64,000 bases of DNA. Origin: Ruminococcus sp. GTDB taxonomy: Bacteria > Bacillota > Clostridia > Lachnospirales > Lachnospiraceae. The stretch is taken from positions 19,535 through 83,534 of the forward strand of contig JAMPIB010000007.1 in the NCBI GenBank assembly GCA_023663085.1. The letters run 5' to 3'. This document shows, in pieces, positions 43,575-52,405 of the stretch (positions are counted from its first letter, which is position 1; every line of letters starts with the position of its first letter). A program made the position numbers and the translations under genes. Below the pieces are notes generated by a model that saw nothing but the letters and a program-made list of their open reading frames with translations, was not told where the DNA came from and did no database searches.

Positions 43575-44657
43575 ATGACTTCAAAACGTCAGGCAAATTT
43601 TGAACTGTTGCGCATCCTGGCGATGCTTATGATCATAACCCTTCATTATCTGGTGAAAGGGAATGTTGCCGTGCCTTATACAGAGAGTCAGAGTGTGGTA
43701 AATTGTACGGCATGGCTCGTGGAGGCATTTTGTATCGTGGCTGTCAACTGCTATGTTTTACTAAGCGGTTATTTTCTGGTGGAATCTGCATGGAGGCCGG
43801 GGCGGGTCGTGTCCCTGCTTGGTCAGATTCTTTTTTATTCGCTGTTAATACCGGTCGTGATGATCTTGTTTGGTATGATCTCGCCAGATGAGTTGGGGTT
43901 TTATGACTGGCTTGGCTTTATCCTGCCGATAGAAACAGAGCATTACTGGTTCGCGACTGCTTATCTGTTTATGTATCTGCTGGCGCCGGTGCTGGCCGTG
44001 GGCGTGAAAAAGATGGAGAAAAAAACGTTGCAGACGGTTATCGTGATACTGCTTCTTCTGGTATCCGTGGGAAAATCCGTCTGTCCGGTGCCGCTTGTGA
44101 CCGATCGTTACGGCTATGATTACGGCTGGTTCTTATGTCTTTTTTTGATCGCGGCTTATCTGCGTCTGTACGGATGCCGCCTTTGGCGTTCAAAACGTGA
44201 CAGTCTGCTTTTGTATATCGGAATGTGTCTGTGTATTTTCGGGGTTTCTGCTGTGGCGGGATTGTTGGCGGATAAAGCAGAAGCGTTTTCCTATTATGCG
44301 GATATGCCTTATACTTATAATCATATATTCTGTTTGCTGGGAGCAATCGGACTGTTTGGCCTCTTTAGCCAGATTAAGATACGGGAGGGAAAGGCCGCGG
44401 CTCTGATCCGCTATCTTTCGCCGTATACGTTCGGGGTATATCTTCTGCATGAGCATATCCTGATCCGCTATGAGTGGACAGGGTGGTTGCAGATAGAAAA
44501 AGTACGGGGGAGTTTCTGGTTCCTGCCGCATATGCTGTTGTGCGTGGCGATCGTGTATGCGCTGGGCACGTTGGTCGATTTTGTCAGGGTATATCTGTTC
44601 CGGAAGATAAACGTATTATTGTTCAGCGGTCATAGGGGCAGAGCCGGACACAGTTAA
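43575..44657 (+). CDS. Acyltransferase 3 (OafA/WecH-like) membrane protein
   Basis: A 360-residue protein with about ten membrane helices. The N-terminus FELLRILAMLMIITLHYLV carries the conserved R and H of the acyltransferase_3 family. YWFATAYLFMYLLAPVL and SPYTFGVYLLHEHIL are further typical segments. These enzymes O-acetylate (or otherwise acylate) glycans using a cytoplasmic acyl donor. AAGGAG lies 8 bp before the ATG. It belongs to the 41360 operon. The acyl group and target sugar are unknown. Confidence 0.86.
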   Translation: MTSKRQANFELLRILAMLMIITLHYLVKGNVAVPYTESQSVVNCTAWLVEAFCIVAVNCYVLLSGYFLVESAWRPGRVVSLLGQILFYSLLIPVVMILFGMISPDELGFYDWLGFILPIETEHYWFATAYLFMYLLAPVLAVGVKKMEKKTLQTVIVILLLLVSVGKSVCPVPLVTDRYGYDYGWFLCLFLIAAYLRLYGCRLWRSKRDSLLLYIGMCLCIFGVSAVAGLLADKAEAFSYYADMPYTYNHIFCLLGAIGLFGLFSQIKIREGKAAALIRYLSPYTFGVYLLHEHILIRYEWTGWLQIEKVRGSFWFLPHMLLCVAIVYALGTLVDFVRVYLFRKINVLLFSGHRGRAGHS

Positions 44658-44679
44658 GGAAAAGCAGGAAACGCTTTAT

Positions 44680-46500
44680 GTGAAGAAAAGAGAAACGGTT
44701 ATGATAGAGATAATGCAGCAGTTTTATAAAAAAAATCGTGGCTTGATAGAAAACAGTCTGTTTGTTATCGTTTTGGCATTTTATCCGCTGTTCAAGGTAA
44801 ATCAGGGGCTGGACGTGTCGGATACTGCTTATAGTCTGGTGAATTTCCAGTATTTTCCTTCTGCGGATGGAACCTGGATGACGGCGACGTATCTGGCGAA
44901 TGCCATCGGCTGTTTTCTGACCGGACTTCCTAAAGGGGATACGCTTTTAGGAATGAATTTTTACAGCGGATTAGTTGTTTCGTTTATGGCGATTCTTTTT
45001 TATTATAGATTGCGTCAAAAGATGCCGGCCTGGATCGTGTTCGCGGGGGAGATGCTGGCGCTTTGTCTGTGCTGGTGCCCGACGGTCATCCTTTATAATT
45101 ATCTGACGTATCTGTTTATGGGAGCGGGCGTACTGTTGTTGCACCGGGGGATATGCGCGCAGGATTCAGGAAGGCGGTCTGTGCTGTTTTTATGTGCGGG
45201 CGTCTGTCTGGGAGTCAATGTGACCGTGCGTATGCCGAATGTCGTGCAGGCGGCTTTTATCCTTGCCCTATGGTATGGCGCCTGGCTACAAAAAAGGCCG
45301 TTTGTCCGCACGCTGAAAGATACGTTTATCTGTCTGCTTGGTTATCTTGCCGGTTTCGGCGTTCCTTTTTTGACGATCTGTATCAAATACGGCATACATG
45401 CCTATCCGGAGATGGTAAAAGAGATGTTTGCCATGACGGATAAAGCGACAGACTATAAACCGGTCTCCATGCTGACAGGAATGTTTGGCGATTATGCAGG
45501 AGGGTTATTCTGGTTAGCTTTTGCGGGACTTTGTCTGGGTGCATTGTATGTTCTATACTGGCTGAAAAAAAAGTTTATTCCACATAAAGGCTGGCGCTTA
45601 TATCAAGTAATCTGTATTCTGACAGGAATTGTGCTGATCCGTTTTTACTGGGGGCAGGGCATGTTTGAGTTCTGCTATTATAATTATCGCGGCATCTATG
45701 GCTGGGCGGTCTTGTTCCTGCTTGTGACAGCGGCCTGCGCGGTGTCATTATTAATAGATAAAAGGCGTGGCATGGAAGATAAGGTACTGGCTGTGATAGT
45801 GCTCTTACAGATGCTGTTGACGCCGATCGGCAGTAATAACGACCTGTATCCGATGATCAATAATATGTTTCTGGCGGCGCCCTTTACGCTCTGGGTGTGC
45901 GGCGGCTGGTTTGCGGCGGCGGGTAAAAAGGAGATTCATTTTCCGTGGCAGTCGATGTGTCTGCTGTTTGGCATCATGGTCTTTGTACAGAGTATCGTTT
46001 TTCATGCGCAGTTCGTTTTTCAGGATGGCGTGTGGGGCGAAAAAAGAGATACTTTGCTGGCCGACGTCTCCAAGGCCGCCGGAATTTATACGAATAAAGA
46101 AAATGCGGAAACCTTTACAGATCTGGTAAGATATGCCGAAGAAGAGGGATTTGCCGGTAAAAAGGTAATCCTGTACGGTGAGATTCCGGGTATCAGTTAT
46201 TTTCTGGATATGCCTGCGGCCATTTCCACTACCTGGCCGGATCTGGATTCTTACAGACTGGAACGTTTCCAGCGGGATATGGAATTTGTGGAAATGAATA
46301 TGGATAAAGAAAGACCCGTCGTTATTGTATCCTCTGCCGTTGCCGCTTATAAGGGAGAAGATGGCGAAGCGTATGCGTGGTTTGGCGTGGATACGGAAGT
46401 TTATGATGCGGATGAGAAGCTTGCAATCCTGCTGGAATTTCTGGATACATACGGCTACGAGGAAACGTTTTGTAATATGAGGTATGCGGTCTATAAATAA
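44680..46500 (+). CDS. Polytopic GT-C-like membrane protein
   Basis: A 606-residue protein starting at a GTG preceded by GCAGGAAA; an internal ATG at 44701 is an alternative. There are about ten to twelve hydrophobic segments up to residue ~445, then a soluble C-terminal domain of ~150 residues (KVILYGEIPGISYFLDM). After the first helix, NQGLDVSDTAYSLVNF supplies an acidic residue pattern found in GT-C enzymes. No database family can be named by eye. It is probably a sugar transferase acting outside the membrane with polyprenyl-phosphate donors, like several neighbours in the same operon. Confidence 0.6.
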   Translation: MKKRETVMIEIMQQFYKKNRGLIENSLFVIVLAFYPLFKVNQGLDVSDTAYSLVNFQYFPSADGTWMTATYLANAIGCFLTGLPKGDTLLGMNFYSGLVVSFMAILFYYRLRQKMPAWIVFAGEMLALCLCWCPTVILYNYLTYLFMGAGVLLLHRGICAQDSGRRSVLFLCAGVCLGVNVTVRMPNVVQAAFILALWYGAWLQKRPFVRTLKDTFICLLGYLAGFGVPFLTICIKYGIHAYPEMVKEMFAMTDKATDYKPVSMLTGMFGDYAGGLFWLAFAGLCLGALYVLYWLKKKFIPHKGWRLYQVICILTGIVLIRFYWGQGMFEFCYYNYRGIYGWAVLFLLVTAACAVSLLIDKRRGMEDKVLAVIVLLQMLLTPIGSNNDLYPMINNMFLAAPFTLWVCGGWFAAAGKKEIHFPWQSMCLLFGIMVFVQSIVFHAQFVFQDGVWGEKRDTLLADVSKAAGIYTNKENAETFTDLVRYAEEEGFAGKKVILYGEIPGISYFLDMPAAISTTWPDLDSYRLERFQRDMEFVEMNMDKERPVVIVSSAVAAYKGEDGEAYAWFGVDTEVYDADEKLAILLEFLDTYGYEETFCNMRYAVYK

Positions 46501-46501
46501 T

Positions 46502-46530
46502 TTGACAAACATAACAGGGTGGTATATACT
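46502..46530 (+). promoter_or_regulatory. Strong sigma-A promoter upstream of the 46572 gene
   Basis: TTGACA (46502-46507) is a perfect -35, followed by a 17-bp spacer and TATACT (46525-46530). It lies directly after the stop of the preceding gene, giving a ~35-nt leader with AAAGGAG before the next ATG. It is one of the best promoters in the window and sits inside a gene cluster otherwise read as an operon. Confidence 0.75.
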
Positions 46531-46571
46531 GACACAGAGTATTTTTGTTGATTATAAAGGAGAATCTATTT

Positions 46572-47768
46572 ATGAAATCAATGAATAAGAGTAGAGAAGA
46601 ATTAGTTATAAAAATGATATTTTCTATTATTCTTTTTATGGTAACATATATGATCATTGAGTCTTATTTTGAAGTAACTGCTTCGGATTTTCCGTATCAT
46701 GCGAATATAGCGGCCGGATTTCATTTTAGTAATCTCAAAAATGAAATAATGAGCGGCAATACTTATTTTATGTGGAGTGCTCTGGTTGGCTTGCTTCACA
46801 GGCGCGGGTGGGTGACTTTACATGGAGCAAGTGCAGTGGTAACGGCATCGGCGAATGTCGTGACCTTGCATTTTGTTATGGATTATATAAAGAGAAAGGT
46901 GCCTGAAGTTGATTACGCTACATGGATTTATTTTGGTGTAGGAGCTTTTTTTGTAGGGCCTTTATTTTTTCCGTGGATAAATAAATATTGTTATGTAGGA
47001 GCCTGGTCCCCGAATCCGTGGCATAATCCGACGAATAATATGGTCAGACCATTCGCCATGCTTTCGGTTATTTTGATTCTTGATATTATAGAGGAAGAAA
47101 AGGCAGATTGGAAAAAGCATGTCCTTTTATCAATCAGTCTTACGCTCAGTATGTTGGCTAAGCCTTCTTTTTTGCAGGGAATAGCGCCAGCTATGGCTCT
47201 CTATGTAATAATAGAGACAATATGTATGAGAAAACTGCGTTTACGTAAGTATTTGTTATTGGCGTCGACGTTTATTCCGGCTGTTGGCATTATGCTTTTT
47301 CAGTTATGGCTTACATTCTACAGTGGCAATACATTGAGCGAAGGAATAGAAATCTCATATCTGGAAATAGTGACTCATTATGTAGATGCACCCTATGTTG
47401 CTTTGCTTGCGTGTATAGCATTTCCGCTTTTTGTATTGATTACGGCAATTTTTGTGCAGAAGAAAGAGGTATTAAAAAATCCAAGAGTTCTATTAATGTT
47501 CAGTTATTTATTTGCAAGTTGGTGTGAGATGGCTTTTTTGTTTGAAAAGGGAAGGCGTGGAAATCATGGGAATTTTGCATGGGCCTATATGTTGGCATTA
47601 TTTGTGGCTTTTGTACTTTCCGGTATAGAGTTTATTGATATTACAAATTCGGATTTTAAATATAAAGAAATAGTAAAGAATGTAGGAATTGTCCTGTTTA
47701 CTTTGCATTTGTTGTTGGGAATCTGGTATATTTGTATGATGCCACAACATAATTTCCAATTATTTTAA
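46572..47768 (+). CDS. Polytopic membrane protein, GT-C-like
   Basis: A 398-residue membrane protein. ATG 46572 is chosen because AAAGGAG lies 9 bp upstream; the frame extends a little further 5' without a ribosome site. There are about nine hydrophobic segments. The first outside loop has SYFEVTASDFPYHANIAAGF, with Asp residues as in GT-C enzymes, and WSPNPWHNPTNNMVRPFAM follows. It is shorter and more AT-rich than the other GT-C-like proteins here and has its own strong promoter, which hints at separate acquisition. Function is not known beyond likely glycan assembly. Confidence 0.55.
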   Translation: MKSMNKSREELVIKMIFSIILFMVTYMIIESYFEVTASDFPYHANIAAGFHFSNLKNEIMSGNTYFMWSALVGLLHRRGWVTLHGASAVVTASANVVTLHFVMDYIKRKVPEVDYATWIYFGVGAFFVGPLFFPWINKYCYVGAWSPNPWHNPTNNMVRPFAMLSVILILDIIEEEKADWKKHVLLSISLTLSMLAKPSFLQGIAPAMALYVIIETICMRKLRLRKYLLLASTFIPAVGIMLFQLWLTFYSGNTLSEGIEISYLEIVTHYVDAPYVALLACIAFPLFVLITAIFVQKKEVLKNPRVLLMFSYLFASWCEMAFLFEKGRRGNHGNFAWAYMLALFVAFVLSGIEFIDITNSDFKYKEIVKNVGIVLFTLHLLLGIWYICMMPQHNFQLF

Positions 47769-47809
47769 TTATAAATTTTGAGGCTGGCAAAAGAAAGGTA
47801 AGAAATATT

Positions 47810-48937
47810 ATGATCAACTTTAATGTTCCGCCCTATACGGGAAAAGAAATGGAGTATATAAAGCAGGCAGTTGAAAAACAGAAGATCTGCGGAGATGGTG
47901 AGTTTACCAGAGCATGTAATAAATGGATAGAAGAAAAAACCGGCACGACAAAGTGCCTTCTGACCACTTCCTGTACGCATGCAACAGAAATGGCGGCTCT
48001 GTTAGCAGATATCAAAGAGGGGGATGAGGTGATCCTGCCTTCCTATACGTTCGTTTCGACGGCGGATGCTTTTGTACTGCGCGGGGCAACGGCTGTTTTT
48101 GTGGATATCCGACCGGATACCATGAATATGGATGAAACATTGATCGAGGATGCCATAACGGAGAAGACAAAGGCTATTGTACCGGTTCATTATGCGGGCG
48201 TTGGCTGCGAGATGGATACCATTATGGAGATTGCCGGCCGGCATGGTCTGTTCGTTATTGAAGATGCGGCGCAGGGGATCATGGCGTCCTATAAAGGGAA
48301 GGCGCTTGGTACGTTTGGGGAGTTCGGATGTTTCAGCTTTCATGAGACGAAGAATTTCAGTATGGGCGAAGGCGGAGCCATCCTGATCCGGGATGAGAAA
48401 TATATTGATGATGCAGAGATCTTCCGGGAAAAAGGAACCGACAGGAGTAAATATTACAGAGGACAGGTCGATAAATACCGCTGGCAGAACTATGGTTCGT
48501 CTTATCTGCCGAGCGATATGAATGCGGCGTATTTGTATGCCCAGCTTGAACTGGCGGACGAGATCACGCAGGCGAGGATGGACAGATGGAATCAGTATCA
48601 TGAACTGCTCTTACCGCTTGCGGAGGCAGGAAAGATTGAACTGCCGTATATACCGGAGTATTGCGCGCACAATGCACATATGTTTTATATAAAAACGAAG
48701 GATCTGGCACAGAGGAGCAGTCTGGATGCCTTCTTAAAGGAAAAAGGCATTCTTCCCGCGTCTCATTATGTTCCGCTGCATTCCGCTCCGGCCGGACTTA
48801 AATTCGGCAGATTTCACGGCGAGGACAAGTATACGACGAAGGAAAGCGAGAGGATTCTGCGTCTGCCGATGTTCTATAAACTGACTGCGGAGGAAGTGGA
48901 ATATATAACGGATCAGATAAAGGCATTTTATCAGTAG
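47810..48937 (+). CDS. wecE: dTDP-4-amino-4,6-dideoxygalactose transaminase-like, WecE/RffA
   Basis: A 375-residue fold-I PLP aminotransferase. The N-terminus FNVPPYTGKEMEYIKQAV and TSCTHATEMAAL are hallmarks of the WecE/RffA branch. EDAAQGIMASYKGKALGTFG follows, and the PLP lysine is in FHETKNFSMGEGG near residue 184. WecE makes dTDP-Fuc4N from dTDP-4-keto-6-deoxyglucose. The dTDP-glucose genes (rmlA, rmlB) are not in the window and must be elsewhere. A GNAT acetyltransferase two genes downstream (50883) could be the WecD-like partner. It is the third sugar aminotransferase in this window. Confidence 0.85.
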   Translation: MINFNVPPYTGKEMEYIKQAVEKQKICGDGEFTRACNKWIEEKTGTTKCLLTTSCTHATEMAALLADIKEGDEVILPSYTFVSTADAFVLRGATAVFVDIRPDTMNMDETLIEDAITEKTKAIVPVHYAGVGCEMDTIMEIAGRHGLFVIEDAAQGIMASYKGKALGTFGEFGCFSFHETKNFSMGEGGAILIRDEKYIDDAEIFREKGTDRSKYYRGQVDKYRWQNYGSSYLPSDMNAAYLYAQLELADEITQARMDRWNQYHELLLPLAEAGKIELPYIPEYCAHNAHMFYIKTKDLAQRSSLDAFLKEKGILPASHYVPLHSAPAGLKFGRFHGEDKYTTKESERILRLPMFYKLTAEEVEYITDQIKAFYQ

Positions 48938-48951
48938 AGAGGCTGGCGTTT

Positions 48952-50820
48952 ATGGATTTTCGCAGAGTGGGTAAAAAAGATGCGCCCGATGGTTCAAAGT
49001 TGCAGACGAAAAAAATGCGTGCTCCTGCATACGAAAATTGGATGATCGCCATATTGACTATCACAGTCAATATAGTGGCGATGAGCATTGCTTTTGATTT
49101 TTATTATGATCTGAATGATGATGTATTGATGAAGGACATCATGGCCGGAGTCTATACAGGGACTCCGGATGGGCATAATATGCAGACACTATATCTATTG
49201 GGCGCTTTGATCGCCTTATGTTACAGGCTGTGCAGGAGTATTCCATGGTATGGCCTGTTTTTGTTTTTATTTCAGATGGGCAGCCTGTATCTGATCGGTG
49301 TCCGTCTGTTACGTTTTTGCAGGGGCAGACTTGCCAAAGCAGGCGTATCCGTGCTGATAACGCTGTTTATATGGGGGGTCATGCTGCCGCATATGGTTAG
49401 TTTGCAGTATACGCTTACCTGCGGTATGCTGGCGGGGACAGCGCTTTTTCTTTTTATGACGACAAAAAAAGGACTGACCGGCAGGCAGTTTGTCATGCAG
49501 AATCTGCCGGCGGTCTTTCTCGTTATCCTGGCATACCAGTTACGCTCGGAAATGTTGCTTTTGCTGTTTCCGTTTATCTGTCTGTCGGGGCTGTTTCGCT
49601 GGCTGGAGGAGGAAAAGTTTTTCCATAAAGATAATTATTACAGATACGGCATTGTGATCGCGGCTATTCTGGCGGGAATGCTCATAAGTACACTGGCGGA
49701 CAGCGCGGCTTATGGCAGTAAGGAATGGAAAGCGTTCCGCGCTTTTTTTGATAACAGGACACAGGTTTATGATTTTCATATGGATATCATAACAAGCGGA
49801 GAGCATAAAGAATATCTGCGTTCTATCGGTCTTAGCGACGCTTCGCAGGAACTGCTTGCCAACTATAATTTCGGGCTGGACGAAGAAATCGACGAAAATG
49901 TTCTTGGCGAGATCGCCGCCTATGCTGCGGATGAGCGGATAGAGCCGGCGGAGGTGATGCGGCAGGTCAAAGGCTATATTTATCGGACTCTGGCGGGCGG
50001 GGATGCGCCGTATAACAGGCTGGTACTCGGCGGTTATGTGTGTGTTGCCTTGGCTGGTATTTATGATGCCTTCCTGCACAAAAAATGCCGGGGAAACTGG
50101 AAGTTTATATGGGAACTGGTATTGCTCGGCCTTGTCCGGACAATTCCGTGGATGTATATTCTGATAAAAGGCAGAGATCCCGAACGTATCACGCATTCTC
50201 TGTATTTCGTAGAAACAGTGCTCCTTAGCGGAATGCTCTGTATGCGTCTGCTCCGGCCTGAAGAGATGCGGATGTCATCTTCCGGGCGGATAGAGACGGC
50301 GGCAGGAAAAGAAAACGCCGGGAAAGCAGGCGGGTTTGGCTGTCTTGTATTTGCAGCCTTATCTGTGCTGATCTGTCTGTGTTATCTGCCGCATAATAGC
50401 GCATCAGTCCATGCAGATAAGAAAAACAGAGAAAATGCTAACTTGGGCGCCGAAGCGATCGCCGAGTACTGCAAAGCGCATCCTGATGACTTTTATTTTG
50501 AGGACGTCTATTCTACCGTGGGATTTTCTCAAAAAATATTTAAGAATATCGACAATTCTCTTACTAATTATGATATTATGGGTGGGTGGATATGTAAAAG
50601 CCCGTTATATAAAGAGAAGTTGGGACAATTCGGCATAGTGTCGATGGAAGATGCGCTGATCCATGATCCGGATGTATACTTTATTCTGGATATCACAATG
50701 CCGGATGGCAGTACCGACTGGTTGCGGAACTACTATGCAGAGAAAAATATTGCGATAGAAATAAATCAGATTGACAGGATTGCAGACCAGTACGCGGTTT
50801 ATCAACTGCATATCCGCTGA
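48952..50820 (+). CDS. Polytopic GT-C-like membrane protein (DUF6056-like pattern)
   Basis: A 622-residue protein with a basic cytoplasmic N-terminus, about ten to eleven membrane helices to residue ~490 and a C-terminal soluble domain. After the first helix, FYYDLNDDVLMKDIMAGVY followed by TGTPDGHN places several acidic residues outside, as in GT-C catalytic loops. The C-terminal domain (HPDDFYFEDVYSTVG) is of a type shared with the 44680 protein. GAGAGG precedes the ATG. It lies 14 bp after wecE. The likely role is transfer of a sugar outside the membrane; specificity is unknown. Confidence 0.62.
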   Translation: MDFRRVGKKDAPDGSKLQTKKMRAPAYENWMIAILTITVNIVAMSIAFDFYYDLNDDVLMKDIMAGVYTGTPDGHNMQTLYLLGALIALCYRLCRSIPWYGLFLFLFQMGSLYLIGVRLLRFCRGRLAKAGVSVLITLFIWGVMLPHMVSLQYTLTCGMLAGTALFLFMTTKKGLTGRQFVMQNLPAVFLVILAYQLRSEMLLLLFPFICLSGLFRWLEEEKFFHKDNYYRYGIVIAAILAGMLISTLADSAAYGSKEWKAFRAFFDNRTQVYDFHMDIITSGEHKEYLRSIGLSDASQELLANYNFGLDEEIDENVLGEIAAYAADERIEPAEVMRQVKGYIYRTLAGGDAPYNRLVLGGYVCVALAGIYDAFLHKKCRGNWKFIWELVLLGLVRTIPWMYILIKGRDPERITHSLYFVETVLLSGMLCMRLLRPEEMRMSSSGRIETAAGKENAGKAGGFGCLVFAALSVLICLCYLPHNSASVHADKKNRENANLGAEAIAEYCKAHPDDFYFEDVYSTVGFSQKIFKNIDNSLTNYDIMGGWICKSPLYKEKLGQFGIVSMEDALIHDPDVYFILDITMPDGSTDWLRNYYAEKNIAIEINQIDRIADQYAVYQLHIR

Positions 50821-50882
50821 ACCTGCAGCTATGGGACTGTAAATTCATTCCTGACATGGGATCGGAGAGGAAAGAACTTGAT

Positions 50883-51431
50883 ATGACGCAAAAAGCAGAT
50901 GTGAAGATTTATTCAGACTCAGGGCCTATCTACCTGCGTCACATGACCCTTGAAGATACGGACAGTATCATTACCTGGCGGAATACGCCCAGAGTGCGTG
51001 ATAATTTCATATACCGCAGACCTTTTACACGCGAGAGTCATTTAAACTGGATCCGCACCCAGATAGAACCCGGACATGTTGTACAGTTCATGATCTGTGA
51101 GGCTTCTTCCGGCCGGGCGGTAGGCAGCGTATATCTTCGGGATATCGACAGAGAGAAAGGCTGCGCGGAATATGGTATTTTTATCGGAGAAGAGGATGCG
51201 CTCGGCAAAGGATATGCTTCTGAGGCGGCCGGGCTGGCAGTCACGTATGCCTTTGAAGAACTTGCGCTGGATTCGCTTTTTTTACGGGTTTTTGCAGATA
51301 ATACGGCGGCAAGGAGAAGTTATGAAAGAGCGGGATTTTGTCTGATAGAAGGAAAAACAGAAAATATTGAGACAGAGGAAGGCATAAGAGAAATGGTCTT
51401 TTACCAAATAGAAAACAGCATGAGAAAATAG
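50883..51431 (+). CDS. GNAT acetyltransferase (RimJ/RimL type), candidate PseH or WecD-like
   Basis: A 182-residue GNAT protein. ATG 50883 is preferred: an earlier in-frame ATG (50856) has no ribosome site. Residues ~15-175 form the GNAT fold: IYLRHMTLEDTDSIITWRN, then FMICEASSGRAVGSVYLRDI and ALGKGYASEAAGLAV (acetyl-CoA pyrophosphate loop), and NTAARRSYERAGF. The early WRN motif followed by a helix and HLNWI resembles PseH, which N-acetylates the PseC product. It is 39 kb from pseC and two genes after wecE, so it may equally act on the WecE product. It is the only GNAT in the window. Confidence 0.7.
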   Translation: MTQKADVKIYSDSGPIYLRHMTLEDTDSIITWRNTPRVRDNFIYRRPFTRESHLNWIRTQIEPGHVVQFMICEASSGRAVGSVYLRDIDREKGCAEYGIFIGEEDALGKGYASEAAGLAVTYAFEELALDSLFLRVFADNTAARRSYERAGFCLIEGKTENIETEEGIREMVFYQIENSMRK

Positions 51432-51457
51432 CATGAGAAAATAATAGAAAGAAAGGT

Positions 51458-52405
51458 ATGGTTATTCATATGAGCAAGCTGGTCAGTTTCGTAATACCCT
51501 GTTATCGTTCGGCTGAAACGATCGGGAAGGTGGTAGAAGAGATTGATTCCGCGATGGCACCTCTTGGGCAGTATCAATATGAAATTGTTCTTGTAAATGA
51601 CGCTTCGCCGGATGATACATTTGAAGTCATACGCGGACTTTGTAAAGAAAGAAAAGAAATCTGCGGCGTGAATCTGGCCAGAAATTTTGGACAGCATGCG
51701 GCGCTGATGGCCGGATTCCGACAGGCGCGTGGAGACATCGTCGTGTGTCTGGATGATGATGGACAGACGCCTGCGGACGAGGTTTCCAAGCTGCTTGATA
51801 AAATAGAAGAAGGATATGATGCCGTCTACGCCAGATATGAGGTAAAAAAACATTCCGCATTCCGCAATTTCGGGAGCCGTGTGAATGAGTGGATGACGAG
51901 AGTGATGCTGGGAAAACCGAAGGAATTATATATATCCAGTTATTTTGCCGTAAAAAGATTTATCGCAGACGAGATGGTACGTTACGCCAATCCCTATCCG
52001 TATGTGATCGGACTGGTTCTGCGCACAACAAAGAATATCGCCAATGTGGACGTAAAGCACAGAGAGCGTCAGGTCGGTACGTCCGGTTACACGATCGGAA
52101 AACTGCTGGCCCTGTGGTTTAACGGCTTTACGGCTTTCAGTATCAAGCCGCTCAGAATGGCGACCGCTATCGGGGCAGTTTCGGCGGGAGTGGGTTTTTT
52201 ATATGGAATCTATACGATTGTGAAAAAGTTATTGAATCCGGATGTGGTGATCGGTTTCAGTTCGCTCATGTCGGTGCTTGTTTTTATCGGGGGCATGGTA
52301 ATGATGATGCTGGGGATTATCGGCGAATATATCGGCAGGATCTATATATCCATGAATAATTCTCCGCAGTATGTTATCAGAGAGTGTATTGATGAACGGG
52401 AATGA
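51458..52405 (+). CDS. GtrB/DPM1-like polyprenyl-phosphate glycosyltransferase
   Basis: A 315-residue GT2 enzyme of the DPM1/GtrB type. SFVIPCYRSAETIGKVVEE opens the GT-A fold, with DASPDDTFEVI and the catalytic VVCLDDDGQTPADE (DxD). The C-terminal ~85 residues hold two membrane helices (FLYGIYTIV and LVFIGGMVMMMLGIIGEYIG), as in GtrB/ArnC. It loads a sugar onto undecaprenyl phosphate at the inner face for outer-face GT-C enzymes. GtrA is encoded at 43124. The start at 51458 is uncertain; 51470 is possible. Confidence 0.88.
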   Translation: MVIHMSKLVSFVIPCYRSAETIGKVVEEIDSAMAPLGQYQYEIVLVNDASPDDTFEVIRGLCKERKEICGVNLARNFGQHAALMAGFRQARGDIVVCLDDDGQTPADEVSKLLDKIEEGYDAVYARYEVKKHSAFRNFGSRVNEWMTRVMLGKPKELYISSYFAVKRFIADEMVRYANPYPYVIGLVLRTTKNIANVDVKHRERQVGTSGYTIGKLLALWFNGFTAFSIKPLRMATAIGAVSAGVGFLYGIYTIVKKLLNPDVVIGFSSLMSVLVFIGGMVMMMLGIIGEYIGRIYISMNNSPQYVIRECIDERE

